Of a DNA stretch of 64,000 nt, positions 45,801 to 52,922 are shown in pieces. Source of the stretch: JACVRM01 sp036824245 (lineage in GTDB: Bacteria > Actinomycetota > Thermoleophilia > Gaiellales > Gaiellaceae); NCBI GenBank assembly GCA_036824245.1, contig DAITAO010000005.1, positions 1-64,000 on the forward strand. The letters are read 5' to 3'. The position numbers and the translations under genes are program-made. Below the pieces are notes generated by a model, which did no database searches, had not been told where the DNA came from, and saw only the letters and a program-made list of their open reading frames with translations. Numbering within the stretch: position 1 is the first letter of the stretch; the number at the start of each line of letters is the position of its first letter.

Positions 45801-46137
45801 CGAAGAGAGCGCGCTCGAGCTCGTCTGGGCGCTCGTAGCACTTGGTCGCGGCGACGAACTGGCGCTCGCGCCGCTCGCTGATGGCCCGTCGGCATGGGAG
45901 GAGGCCGCCGGCGCGATCGTCTCGGGCGATTTCGCGCGCGCCGCCGATCTCTGTGCCGAGATCGGCGTGCTGCCCGACGAGGCCTACGCGCGTCTGCGCG
46001 CCGCCGAGGTCCTGGTCGCCGACGGCCGCCGCGCCGAGGCCGACGCCCAGCTCGAAAAGGCGCTCGCTTTCTGGGTCTCGGTCGGCGCCACCCGCTACAT
46101 CGGCGAGGGCGAGGCGCTGCTCGCCGAGTCGGCCTAG
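42808..46137 (+). CDS. zinc-ribbon + class III cyclase + AAA ATPase + TPR paralogue
   Basis: A 1109-residue paralogue of the preceding protein. TTG 42808 overlaps the upstream stop. An N-terminal zinc ribbon (CPACGSENAPSAKFCSECGAPL) is added before the cyclase domain (FCDLVGFTSRAEQLD, FIGDAVMAVFG, GDVINTAARLQ). The ATPase domain has GVPGIGKSRL and LAFEDLHWADEGLLDF. TPR-like repeats follow to the C-terminus. The two genes arose by tandem duplication and diverged by gain or loss of the ribbon. The TAG stop is shared with the minus-strand gene through a CTAG sequence. Confidence 0.9.
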   Translation: MIPCPACGSENAPSAKFCSECGAPLVVAARPAREERKVVTVLFCDLVGFTSRAEQLDPEDVRAMLSPYFARLRTELEQLGGTVEKFIGDAVMAVFGAPVAHEDDPERAVRAALRIRDALVDEDADLQVRIGITTGEALVALGARPSEGEGMASGDVINTAARLQAAAPVNGILVDETTYRATQQVINYGEAAAVEAKGKAAPVRVWKALEARARLGGEVRPTVRTKLVGRTRELQMLSDAFARVRDERVPQLVTLMGVPGIGKSRLVYELFAKDVESVPELIYWRQGRSLPYGEGVSFWALAEMVKAHAGILESDDAGEAAVKLRRAVEETISDPAEASWVESHLRPLVGIDSEAEPTEDRRTEAFAAWRRLFEAMAERNALVLAFEDLHWADEGLLDFVDYVVDWTDGVPLLVLCTARPELLTLRPAWGGGKANATMISLSALSDEETAHLLAELLGRPVLPADTQHALLGRAGGNPLYAEQYARLLAEHGEGGELALPETIQGIIAARLDALPAQEKELLQNAAVVGKVFWTGALARIGDGSAPALDERLHVLERKQFVRRERQGSVAGESEYVFQHVLLRDVAYGQIPRAQRAEKHRLAAEWIGSLAADRAEERTEMLAHHYESALQYASAAGQETTALAESARRALREAGDRAYGLNAFGTAARFYRAALDLWPDDDPERPRLLFSYGRVLAVVGAGAPEVLTEASERLLELGDRETAAEAEILLAEVVQDQGRGRQDTLRVHLRRAAALVKDVPPTPAKAYVLSSISRFAMVARENEEAIRVGREALAMAEQLGLDVIRAHALNNVGTARVQSGDLDGLEDLERSIEITESLNSPESVRGIANLASALATLGQLRRAWKLNGEARRLADRLGHAPHVRWLRGELVGELYSRGRWNDALELADQFVAESEAGTGHYLESTVRCFRGRIRRARGDSASVLEDAAKALAIAEETKDPQAFIPALAFRAFSLVSLDRKDEAEPLVDRALAVGHFSAAEESALELVWALVALGRGDELALAPLADGPSAWEEAAGAIVSGDFARAADLCAEIGVLPDEAYARLRAAEVLVADGRRAEADAQLEKALAFWVSVGATRYIGEGEALLAESA

Positions 46138-47471
46138 CTGCCGCAGCGGCGAAACGAGACCGTCTCGCCGCGCTGCTCCCAGTCCTGCACTCCCGCTTCA
46201 AGCACCGGTCGTGCGTCGATCCCCTCGTGAGCCAGAACGCTCGCCGCGACCGCCGCCCGCGGGCCGTTCGAGCAGATGGTCACGATCGGCTTGTCGCCGC
46301 GCAGCTCACCCGCCAGCTGGCGCGTCAGCCGATAGGGGACGTTGCGGCTCCCCGGAATAAATCCTTCGTCGCGCTCGTCCGGCTCCCGTACGTCCAGCAC
46401 CTCCACGGCGTCGTCGGCCATCAAGCCCTCCAGCTCGTCGAGACTGACCGGCTCCAGTTGCTCGTCATCCGGGGTCTTCAGCACATAGCCGCCCAGCTCG
46501 ATGAAACCGACCGCACGCAGTCCCCGGCCGGCTCGCTCCGCCTCGTCTGTGGTGGACGCACGCACGACGATGCGCTCGTCGGGCGACAGTACGAACCCCG
46601 CCTTCGTGGCGAAGCTCGAACCGTCCACCGGGACGCTGAACGCGCCGCGCGTGTGACCCTGGAGAAACTGCTTGACGGATCGCACGTCGAGAACGACCGC
46701 GTCGTCCGGCGAAGAGAGCTGCTGCAGCGGCGCCGGCGCGCCCAGGAACGGGCCGCGATTCAGTGCCACGATTCGCTCGGCATTAGGCGGCTTGGGCGTC
46801 TTGATGCCAACCGACTCGGCCGCGAAAGCGGCCTCGTCCGCAGACGCGAGCGCCGGGTTGAAGCGCCGTTCGAAGCCCATCGTGGTGGAGCCCTTCGAGC
46901 TCATTCCCACCCCGCACAGCGAGCCGGCCACGTGTCCCGGGAAGACCTCGACGCCGTCCGGGAGCTCGAGCAGCCGATGCAGGCTGCGGTAGAGGTCGCG
47001 CGCGCCTTCCTGCGGCTCGACTGCCAGATCGGGGCGCGCGGTGTCTCCGACGAATAGCGAGTCGCCCGTGAGAAGTAACCAGGGCTCTTCGGCGCGCGAG
47101 CGGTCGATGACCGCGAAGCAGCAGTGCTCAGGGCGGTGGCCCGGCGTGTGCAGCACCCGTAGGGCCACGTCTCCGGTTACGACTTCCTCTCCGTCCACGA
47201 GCGGCTCGAACGGGTATTCCGGCTGTGCGGCCGGGTGAATGCGGACCGGCACATCGTGCTCGAGCGCGAAGCGGCCGTGCCCCGAGACGTGGTCGGCATG
47301 AGTGTGCGTCTCCAGCACGCAGCAGATGCGCACCCCGTGCCGGTGAGCTTCGTCCAGGTACGGCTGAATCTCGTATGAGGGGTCGACCACGATGGCCTCG
47401 CCCGCCGATTCATCCCCGACGAGGTACGAGGCACAGCCAAGATCTTCGTCCACGAACTGGCGGAACACCAT
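46134..47471 (-). CDS. MBL-fold persulfide dioxygenase-like protein with two rhodanese domains
   Basis: The 445-residue protein fuses a metallo-beta-lactamase fold (THTHADHVSGH iron/zinc motif near residue 56, then HTPGH, TGDSLF and FPGH) to two rhodanese domains. The first rhodanese lacks a catalytic cysteine (VRASTTDE at that position); the second has the cysteine in ICSNGPRAA. Proteins of this layout detoxify sulfide-derived persulfides (ETHE1/SdoA/CstB types). The first rhodanese domain being inactive is typical of some CstB-like proteins. ATG 47471 has TATCGT six bases upstream. The stop TAG overlaps that of the convergent gene. Confidence 0.87.
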   Translation of the reverse strand: MVFRQFVDEDLGCASYLVGDESAGEAIVVDPSYEIQPYLDEAHRHGVRICCVLETHTHADHVSGHGRFALEHDVPVRIHPAAQPEYPFEPLVDGEEVVTGDVALRVLHTPGHRPEHCCFAVIDRSRAEEPWLLLTGDSLFVGDTARPDLAVEPQEGARDLYRSLHRLLELPDGVEVFPGHVAGSLCGVGMSSKGSTTMGFERRFNPALASADEAAFAAESVGIKTPKPPNAERIVALNRGPFLGAPAPLQQLSSPDDAVVLDVRSVKQFLQGHTRGAFSVPVDGSSFATKAGFVLSPDERIVVRASTTDEAERAGRGLRAVGFIELGGYVLKTPDDEQLEPVSLDELEGLMADDAVEVLDVREPDERDEGFIPGSRNVPYRLTRQLAGELRGDKPIVTICSNGPRAAVAASVLAHEGIDARPVLEAGVQDWEQRGETVSFRRCGS

Positions 47472-47477
47472 GCAGCG

Positions 47478-47483
47478 ACGATA
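47478..47483 (-). promoter_or_regulatory. -10 TATCGT of the MBL-rhodanese gene
   Basis: On the minus strand TATCGT is followed by six bases and ATG 47471, the leaderless geometry. Confidence 0.5.
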
Positions 47484-47596
47484 ACACTGCCCTCTGCGGA
47501 TCCCCGTGCAGCCGACCGGTCTCGCTGTCATCCTCGGGCTATCGAAATCGGCGATCTGACGTCTGAAAACAGAGACGCGGAAACGAAAGGGGTTTC

Positions 47597-49285
47597 ATGC
47601 CGGCAAGAAGGACCATGCTCTCCCTGATCGCCTTCCTGCTCGGCGTCTCGCTGCTCGGCCTGGCGGCGTGCGGCGGTGACGACGACGACGGCGATGGCGA
47701 CGGCGAAGCGACACCGACCACGACAACCGAGGCGAAACGCGGCGGCGTCGCCCGCTTCAACCTCAAGTCGGATACGGACTACACAGACCCGGCGCTCGCG
47801 TACTACCAGGTCTCCTGGCAGCAGGAATACGCGACCTGCGCCAAGCTGCTGAACTACCCCGACGCCCCCGCGCCGCGGGGCTCACAGTTGCAGCCTGAGG
47901 TAGCGGCCTCCATGCCGACCGTCTCGGCGGACGGCAAGACGTACACGTTCACGATCCGGGACGGCTTCAAGTTCTCGCCGCCGTCGAACGAGGCGGTGAC
48001 CGCAGAGACGTTCAAGTTCGTCATCAACCGGAACTTGAGCCCGGACATGCAGTCGCCGGCGGCTCCGTTCATGGAAGACATCGTCGGCGCCCAGGAAGTT
48101 CTCGACGGCAAGGCCAAGGAGGCGAGCGGCGTCACGGTCAGCGGCAACAAGCTGACCATCAAGACCACCGACGTCGCACCGGACTTCCTGGCGCGCATCG
48201 CGATGAACTTCTTCTGCGCCATTCCGGTTGGCACACCCATCAACAAGAACGGCGTGCTCACGCCTGCTATGGCGGGCCCCTACTACATCAAGAGCCGCAC
48301 TCCGAACCGCTCGCTGGTGTTGGAGCGGAACCCGAACTACACCGGTGACCGGCCTGCGAACCTCGACCGGATCGTCTACACGGTCGGCGTCAACGAGAGC
48401 CAGGGAGTCCTCCAGATCAGGCAAGGCGCGGCTGACTACGCGGTCGATGCCCTGCCGCCCGCGGTCCACTGTGACCTCGACAAGGACTTCGGGCCGGACA
48501 GCCAGGCCGCGAAGGATGGAAAGCAGCAGTACTTCGTCAACCCGGCGCTGATCTTCAGCTATCTGGCCCTCAACACGACCCGGCCCGCGTTCAAGGACGC
48601 GGCGGTGCGCCAGGCGGTCGCCTTCGCGATCGATCGCCCCAATATCTCCCGCCAGAGCGGCTGCTTTGCCGGTGAGCTGACCGACCAGTACCTGCCGCCC
48701 GGCCTCGACGGCTTCAAAGATGCGGACATCTATCCGCTCGAAGGCCCCGACGTCGAGGCGGCCAAGGAGAAAATGGGCGGCAAGACCGGCATCGAGGCGG
48801 TCATCTACACGTGCAACTCCGGTTCGTGCCCTCAGCGTGCCCAGGTAGTCCAGGAGAACCTGAAGGCGATCGGCATCAACGTGAAGATCCGGCAGTTCGA
48901 CCGCGCCGTGCAGTTCGAGAAGGAAGGGATCCGCGGCGAGCCCTTCGACATCGCCGACGAGGGCTGGATCGCCGACTACCCGGATCCGTACGACTTCATC
49001 AACATCCTGCTCGACGGCAACACGATCCGGCCGCGGAACAACGTCAACTTCTCGTACTTCAACGATCCGAAGTTCAACGACCTGATGGCGGATGCGGCCA
49101 AGCTCGCGGGCGAGGAGCGCCTGGCCCGCTACGCGGAGCTCGACGAGCAGATCGCTCGCGACGGGGCACCGCTCGCCGCGTACCACAACGACACGAACCG
49201 CGACTTCTTCTCGGCCAAGATCGGCTGCCAGGTGTACCAGCCGGTCTACGGCATGGACATCGCGGCGCTCTGCGCCCGCGAGTAA
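47597..49285 (+). CDS. peptide-type substrate-binding lipoprotein, family 5
   Basis: A 562-residue solute-binding protein with a lipobox (LLGLAACGGDDDD; cysteine about residue 27), so it is anchored to the outer face of the membrane. Family 5 features include DTDYTDPALAYYQ, DMQSPAAPFMEDIVGA, AFAIDRPNISRQSGC and a C-terminal VYGMDIAALCARE. It is a paralogue of the protein at 24668, with shared stretches (DMQSPAA, VSGNKL, GEPFDI). AAAGGGG four bases before ATG 47597 is the Shine-Dalgarno. No permease genes are adjacent; it may feed the DppCDF system at the start of the window. Confidence 0.9.
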   Translation: MPARRTMLSLIAFLLGVSLLGLAACGGDDDDGDGDGEATPTTTTEAKRGGVARFNLKSDTDYTDPALAYYQVSWQQEYATCAKLLNYPDAPAPRGSQLQPEVAASMPTVSADGKTYTFTIRDGFKFSPPSNEAVTAETFKFVINRNLSPDMQSPAAPFMEDIVGAQEVLDGKAKEASGVTVSGNKLTIKTTDVAPDFLARIAMNFFCAIPVGTPINKNGVLTPAMAGPYYIKSRTPNRSLVLERNPNYTGDRPANLDRIVYTVGVNESQGVLQIRQGAADYAVDALPPAVHCDLDKDFGPDSQAAKDGKQQYFVNPALIFSYLALNTTRPAFKDAAVRQAVAFAIDRPNISRQSGCFAGELTDQYLPPGLDGFKDADIYPLEGPDVEAAKEKMGGKTGIEAVIYTCNSGSCPQRAQVVQENLKAIGINVKIRQFDRAVQFEKEGIRGEPFDIADEGWIADYPDPYDFINILLDGNTIRPRNNVNFSYFNDPKFNDLMADAAKLAGEERLARYAELDEQIARDGAPLAAYHNDTNRDFFSAKIGCQVYQPVYGMDIAALCARE

Positions 49286-49301
49286 CGCTTCGCTTCGCTC
49301 G

Positions 49302-49334
49302 CTTCGTGGGGGAACCCCTGGTTCCCCCACGAAG
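49302..49334 (+). terminator. strong hairpin after the peptide-binding lipoprotein gene
   Basis: Perfect 15-base arms CTTCGTGGGGGAACC (49302-49316) and GGTTCCCCCACGAAG (49320-49334) with a three-base loop and CCTTTCC downstream. Confidence 0.7.
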
Positions 49335-49339
49335 CCTTT

Positions 49340-49386
49340 CCGCCGAAAGTCCGGCGCGCTGCGCGCGCCATGACGACTTTCGGCGG
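49340..49386 (+). terminator. second hairpin in the same spacer
   Basis: Arms CCGCCGAAAGTC (49340-49351) and GACTTTCGGCGG (49375-49386) are perfect 12-mers with a GC-rich loop. It may serve as a bidirectional terminator for the convergent acyl-CoA dehydrogenase gene; the rest of the spacer to 49449 shows nothing. Confidence 0.55.
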
Positions 49387-49449
49387 TGTTTGAAGACAGA
49401 CGCGACTTCGCGAGCTGTGGTTGCGACGGGCGAAGCCCGCCTCCGCCGG

Positions 49450-50583
49450 TTATAGGCCCAGATGGCGCGCTATTACCATCCGCTGCACTTCGTTGGTGCC
49501 TTCGCCGATCTCCAGGATCTTCTGGTCGCGGTAGAGCCGCGAGATGGGCGATTCATCCATGAACCCGTACCCGCCGTGGATCTGCAGGGCGGCGTTCGCC
49601 GCGCGGTTCGAGAGCTCGCCCGTGTAGAGCTTGGCCATGGCCGCCTCCTTCGCGAAGGGGCGGTCCTCGTCCTTGAGCCAGGCGGCGCGGTAGACGAGCC
49701 CGCGGCCCGCCTCGATCTCGGTGGCCATGTCGGCGAGCGCGAATTGCACGGCCTGGAACTTCGCGATCTTGCGTCCGAACTGCTCGCGCTCGTTCGCGTA
49801 GCGGTAGGCCAGGTCGTAGGCGCCCTGCGCCAGTCCGACGCCCATCGCTGCCACCGAGATGCGACCGCCGTCCAGGATCTCCAGAAACTGGCGGAAGCCC
49901 TGGCCGCGCGGCCCGAGCAGGTTTTCCCCAGGCACCGCGCAGTCCTTGAAAGACAGCTCGCGCGTGTCGGAGGCTCGCCACCCGAGCTTGTTCATCTGCG
50001 GAGAGACCTCGTAGCCCGGCGTGCCGTTCGCGACGATCAGGTTGGAGATCTCGCCGTCGCCCGTCAGCGCGGTGATGGTGACGCAGGCGCTGATGTCGGT
50101 GCCGGCGTTGGTGATGAAGATCTTCGAGCCGTTGACAACCCACTGCCCGTCGCGCAGCTCCGCGCGCGTGCGAGTTGCGCCGGCATCCGAGCCCGCACCC
50201 GGTTCCGTCAGGCCGAAGGCGGCGAGCTTTGCTCCCGAGGCGAGCTGCGGCAGCCACTCCTGCCGCTGCTCCTCGTTTCCGAAGTAGTAGATCGGCAGAG
50301 TGCCGAGCGAATGGTGCGCAGCGACCGTGATCGCGACCGACGAGTCCACACGCGTCAGCTCCTCGACCGCGATTGCGTACGAGACCGTGTCGGTGCCGCC
50401 GCCGCCGTATTCCTCGGGGATGGTCATGCCCATCAGGCCCAGCTCGGCCAGCTCCGCGACGAGCTCGTAGGGGAACCGGTGCTCGCGGTCGAGCTCTTCC
50501 GCCTGCGGCGCCACACGTTCCTCCGCGAACTCGCGGACGGTGCGGCGGAGCAGCTCGTGCTCGGGCGTCAGGTCGAGGTTCAT
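49450..50583 (-). CDS. acyl-CoA dehydrogenase
   Basis: A 377-residue flavoprotein that oxidises acyl-CoA thioesters. FAD- and substrate-binding motifs are AAFGLTEPGAGSDAGATRTRA (residues 121-141), the KIFITNAGTD strand and, near the C-terminus, the catalytic base region ISRLYRDQKILEIGEGTNEVQRMVIARHL, with the glutamate in EGTNE. The fold and length match short/branched-chain enzymes. It starts with ATG 50583 overlapping the PepA stop (ATGA). The earlier frame to 50733 is a shadow of PepA. Likely in amino-acid or fatty-acid breakdown. Confidence 0.93.
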   Translation of the reverse strand: MNLDLTPEHELLRRTVREFAEERVAPQAEELDREHRFPYELVAELAELGLMGMTIPEEYGGGGTDTVSYAIAVEELTRVDSSVAITVAAHHSLGTLPIYYFGNEEQRQEWLPQLASGAKLAAFGLTEPGAGSDAGATRTRAELRDGQWVVNGSKIFITNAGTDISACVTITALTGDGEISNLIVANGTPGYEVSPQMNKLGWRASDTRELSFKDCAVPGENLLGPRGQGFRQFLEILDGGRISVAAMGVGLAQGAYDLAYRYANEREQFGRKIAKFQAVQFALADMATEIEAGRGLVYRAAWLKDEDRPFAKEAAMAKLYTGELSNRAANAALQIHGGYGFMDESPISRLYRDQKILEIGEGTNEVQRMVIARHLGL

Positions 50584-52100
50584 TCCGCGGCGGCCGCCAC
50601 GGCGGGAGTCGCCAGCCGAGCGCCGAGCTCGGCGATCAGCCGCACGCCGTAGCCGGTGCCGCCGCGCTGCCAGAGGTAATCGGTGCGGGGCCAGCGCAGG
50701 AAGCCGGGGCCTGCCATGTCGACGTGCGCCCACGGCCCCTCGCCCGCGAACTCGCGGAGGAACTCCGCCGCGTAGGCGGGCGAGGCCTGTCCCTTCACGT
50801 TGGTGTTCTTCAGGTCCGCGAAGTCGGAGTCCACGTAGCGGCGATAGCGCGGATGGAGCGGCATGGGCCAGAGGTGGTCACCCGAGGCCTCGCCCGCTGC
50901 CACAACCTCGTCGCGCCACTCGTCGGGTGTGCCGAAAACGCCGGCGTAGAGATCGCCCAGGGCTTTCTCCATCACGCCCGTAAGGGTCGCGAAGTCGACG
51001 ACGTGCGTGGCGCCTTCTCGCCGTGCGTACCAGAGGGCATCGGCAAGCACTAGCCGGCCCTCGGCGTCCGTATTGACGATCTCGATCGTCTTCCCGTTCG
51101 CGGCTCGCAAGATGTCGCCGGGCCGGTACGCCCCGCCGCCGACCATGTTCTCGGTGGCAGCGACGACGCCGACCGCCCGGAGCGGCAGCCTGAGCTCCGC
51201 GAGCGCCCCGAAGCCGGCGACGACGGCGGCGCCGCCGGCCATGTCGCCCTTCATGTCCTCCATGTAGAGGGCCTTCTTGATCGAGATGCCCCCCGTATCG
51301 AACGTGATCGCCTTGCCGACGAGCCCGAGGATGAGACCTTCCGGCGCTGCGGGCGGCTCGTAGCGCAGGACGATGAGGCGCGGCGGGTTGTGGCTCCCCG
51401 CCGCGACGCCGCCGAGGGCGCCCATGCCGAGCTCCTCAATCTGGCCGGATCCCAGCGACTCTGCGGTGAGGTGGTCGAAGCGGCCGGCGATCTCGGAGGC
51501 CCGCTCTGCAAGCACGACGGGCGTCAGCTCGTTGGGCGGGGCATTCGCCAGGTCCCGTGCCTGGTTCGCCCAGCCGGCGACGAGACCCGCCCGCTGCGCG
51601 GCCTGCCGCACGGCATCGGCGTCCTCGTCGGTGAGCAGGAGAAGCGCCTGCGGGGCGCGCGGCCGCTCGTCGCCCTTCCAGCGCCCCGGGTCGTAGGAGC
51701 CCAGCACGACTCCTTCGACGACGGCACGGGCCTGCTCGCCGAGCCCCAGGGGCAGCTGGGCATCGAGCGCCCAGGCCAACGTGCCGCCGACGCGTCCGAC
51801 CGCTCTCGCCACCGCGGCCGCGGCGGTGCGTAGCTCGTCCGGGTCCGCAGCAGCCCCGACGCCTGCCGCGATCAGACGCGCCGGACCCGCCTCGCCGTCG
51901 CGGTGCACGACGATCGCCTCGCCCGGTTCCCCGCGCAGCTCGCCTTCCGCTGACAGGCGCTCGAGCCGTGCGCGAACGGCGTCGTCCAAACCGGAAAGTC
52001 CGTCCGCAACGCCGTCCGCAGCGCCGTTCGCAAGAGTTGGAACGGCGAGGGCGTCGGCGGCAACGGAGTCCGCGCGCAGCGGAGCGACGTCGATGCGCAT
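50580..52100 (-). CDS. pepA: leucyl aminopeptidase (M17, PepA)
   Basis: A 506-residue M17-family metallopeptidase. The signature NTDAEGRLVLADALWYA contains metal-binding Asp and Glu, and GKAITFDTGGISIKKALYMEDMKGDMAG carries the catalytic lysine and bicarbonate region with metal aspartates. The N-terminal domain (about 1-170) is the usual less conserved one. ATG 52100 has TAGCAT nine bases upstream. It is first of a two-gene operon with acyl-CoA dehydrogenase. Together with the peptide-import genes it suggests peptide catabolism. Confidence 0.93.
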   Translation of the reverse strand: MRIDVAPLRADSVAADALAVPTLANGAADGVADGLSGLDDAVRARLERLSAEGELRGEPGEAIVVHRDGEAGPARLIAAGVGAAADPDELRTAAAAVARAVGRVGGTLAWALDAQLPLGLGEQARAVVEGVVLGSYDPGRWKGDERPRAPQALLLLTDEDADAVRQAAQRAGLVAGWANQARDLANAPPNELTPVVLAERASEIAGRFDHLTAESLGSGQIEELGMGALGGVAAGSHNPPRLIVLRYEPPAAPEGLILGLVGKAITFDTGGISIKKALYMEDMKGDMAGGAAVVAGFGALAELRLPLRAVGVVAATENMVGGGAYRPGDILRAANGKTIEIVNTDAEGRLVLADALWYARREGATHVVDFATLTGVMEKALGDLYAGVFGTPDEWRDEVVAAGEASGDHLWPMPLHPRYRRYVDSDFADLKNTNVKGQASPAYAAEFLREFAGEGPWAHVDMAGPGFLRWPRTDYLWQRGGTGYGVRLIAELGARLATPAVAAAAE

Positions 52101-52183
52101 CGGAGGGCGATGCTAACCGACGACGAAGAGATCCCCCGTGCGGGGTACGCGAGCCCCGCTATTCCCACCGATAATCACTCAAT

Positions 52184-52402
52184 ATGAGCACCGTTGAATC
52201 CCGCAGCGCGCATGAGGACCGGTCACCCGCCGCGAGCGTCGAGGTCTTGCTGGAGCGCGTGACGCGACTCGTCGGTGAGCGACAGGCACTCCGTGCCGGT
52301 GGCGCGGGCCGCACGACGCTCGAGCGGAACCGCTTCGAGATCGCCCGCGTCCAGTGGCAGCTCTCGCAGGCGCTGATCGCGCGCTACTCACCTGGCGTCT
52401 AA
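52184..52402 (+). CDS. small helical protein of unknown function
   Basis: A 72-residue protein starting at ATG 52184 with GATAAT eight bases upstream. The sequence is charged, with two helices (VEVLLERVTRLVGERQALR and RNRFEIARVQWQLSQALIARY), and resembles a short coiled coil. I do not recognise a family. It precedes the SCP2 gene. Confidence 0.6.
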   Translation: MSTVESRSAHEDRSPAASVEVLLERVTRLVGERQALRAGGAGRTTLERNRFEIARVQWQLSQALIARYSPGV

Positions 52403-52449
52403 ACGCTTCCGCTAGGGTCGCCGCCTGGGCGGCGACGACGGGAGGCATC

Positions 52450-52758
52450 GTGGCGCAGAGCGCGAGGGAGTTCTTCGAGACGTTGGAGGCGAGGGTGGAC
52501 CCCGCGCGTGCGGCTGGCATCAACTCCAGCTACCTCTTCGAGGTCAAAGGAGCGGGCAGTTGGAAGGTCGACGTCGACGAGTCCGGAGTACACGTCTCGG
52601 AGGGCGCGAACGGCGCCGACTGCACGATCCTGGTCTCGGAGGAGAACTTCGAGCGGCTCGTGAGCGGTGATCTGAGCCCGACCAGCGCCTACATGACCGG
52701 CAAGCTCAAGGTCAAGGGGAGCATGGGCGCCGCGATGAAGCTGCAGCAGCTCTTCTAA
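52450..52758 (+). CDS. SCP2 sterol-binding domain protein
   Basis: The 102-residue protein is a single SCP2 lipid-binding domain. Hallmarks are SSYLFEVKGAGSWKVDVDE, DCTILVSEENFERLVSGDLSPTSAYMTGKLKVKG and a C-terminal KLQQLF. Such domains bind fatty acyl chains or hydrophobic cofactors. GTG 52450 has GGGAGG four bases upstream, so it is initiated by a Shine-Dalgarno. A TAGGGT -10 lies at 52413-52418. Its neighbours do not define a pathway, although acyl-CoA genes lie nearby. Confidence 0.87.
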   Translation: MAQSAREFFETLEARVDPARAAGINSSYLFEVKGAGSWKVDVDESGVHVSEGANGADCTILVSEENFERLVSGDLSPTSAYMTGKLKVKGSMGAAMKLQQLF

Positions 52759-52909
52759 CCCGCGTTCCAACATGCGTGCGCAGGGCCAGTGCGCCGCCGG
52801 TCCCTGCGGCTGGTCTGCGTCCTCTGCCGTGTGCACGCGGCTGCGAACGCTCATGTCCCGAGTGCGTTTCGTGGCTCTTCTGGCTAACCGGCTCTTCACA
52901 CCACGGCCG

Positions 52910-52915
52910 TACGCT
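52910..52915 (+). promoter_or_regulatory. -10 TACGCT of the beta-propeller gene
   Basis: TACGCT lies seven bases before GTG 52923 and fixes that start. Confidence 0.5.
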
Positions 52916-52922
52916 CTCCGGA

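Noticed and set aside
39578..46137. Tandem ATPases as an anti-phage defence system
   Set aside because: The domains (cyclase, AAA, TPR) fit common actinobacterial signalling proteins, and no nuclease, effector or defence-island neighbour is present.
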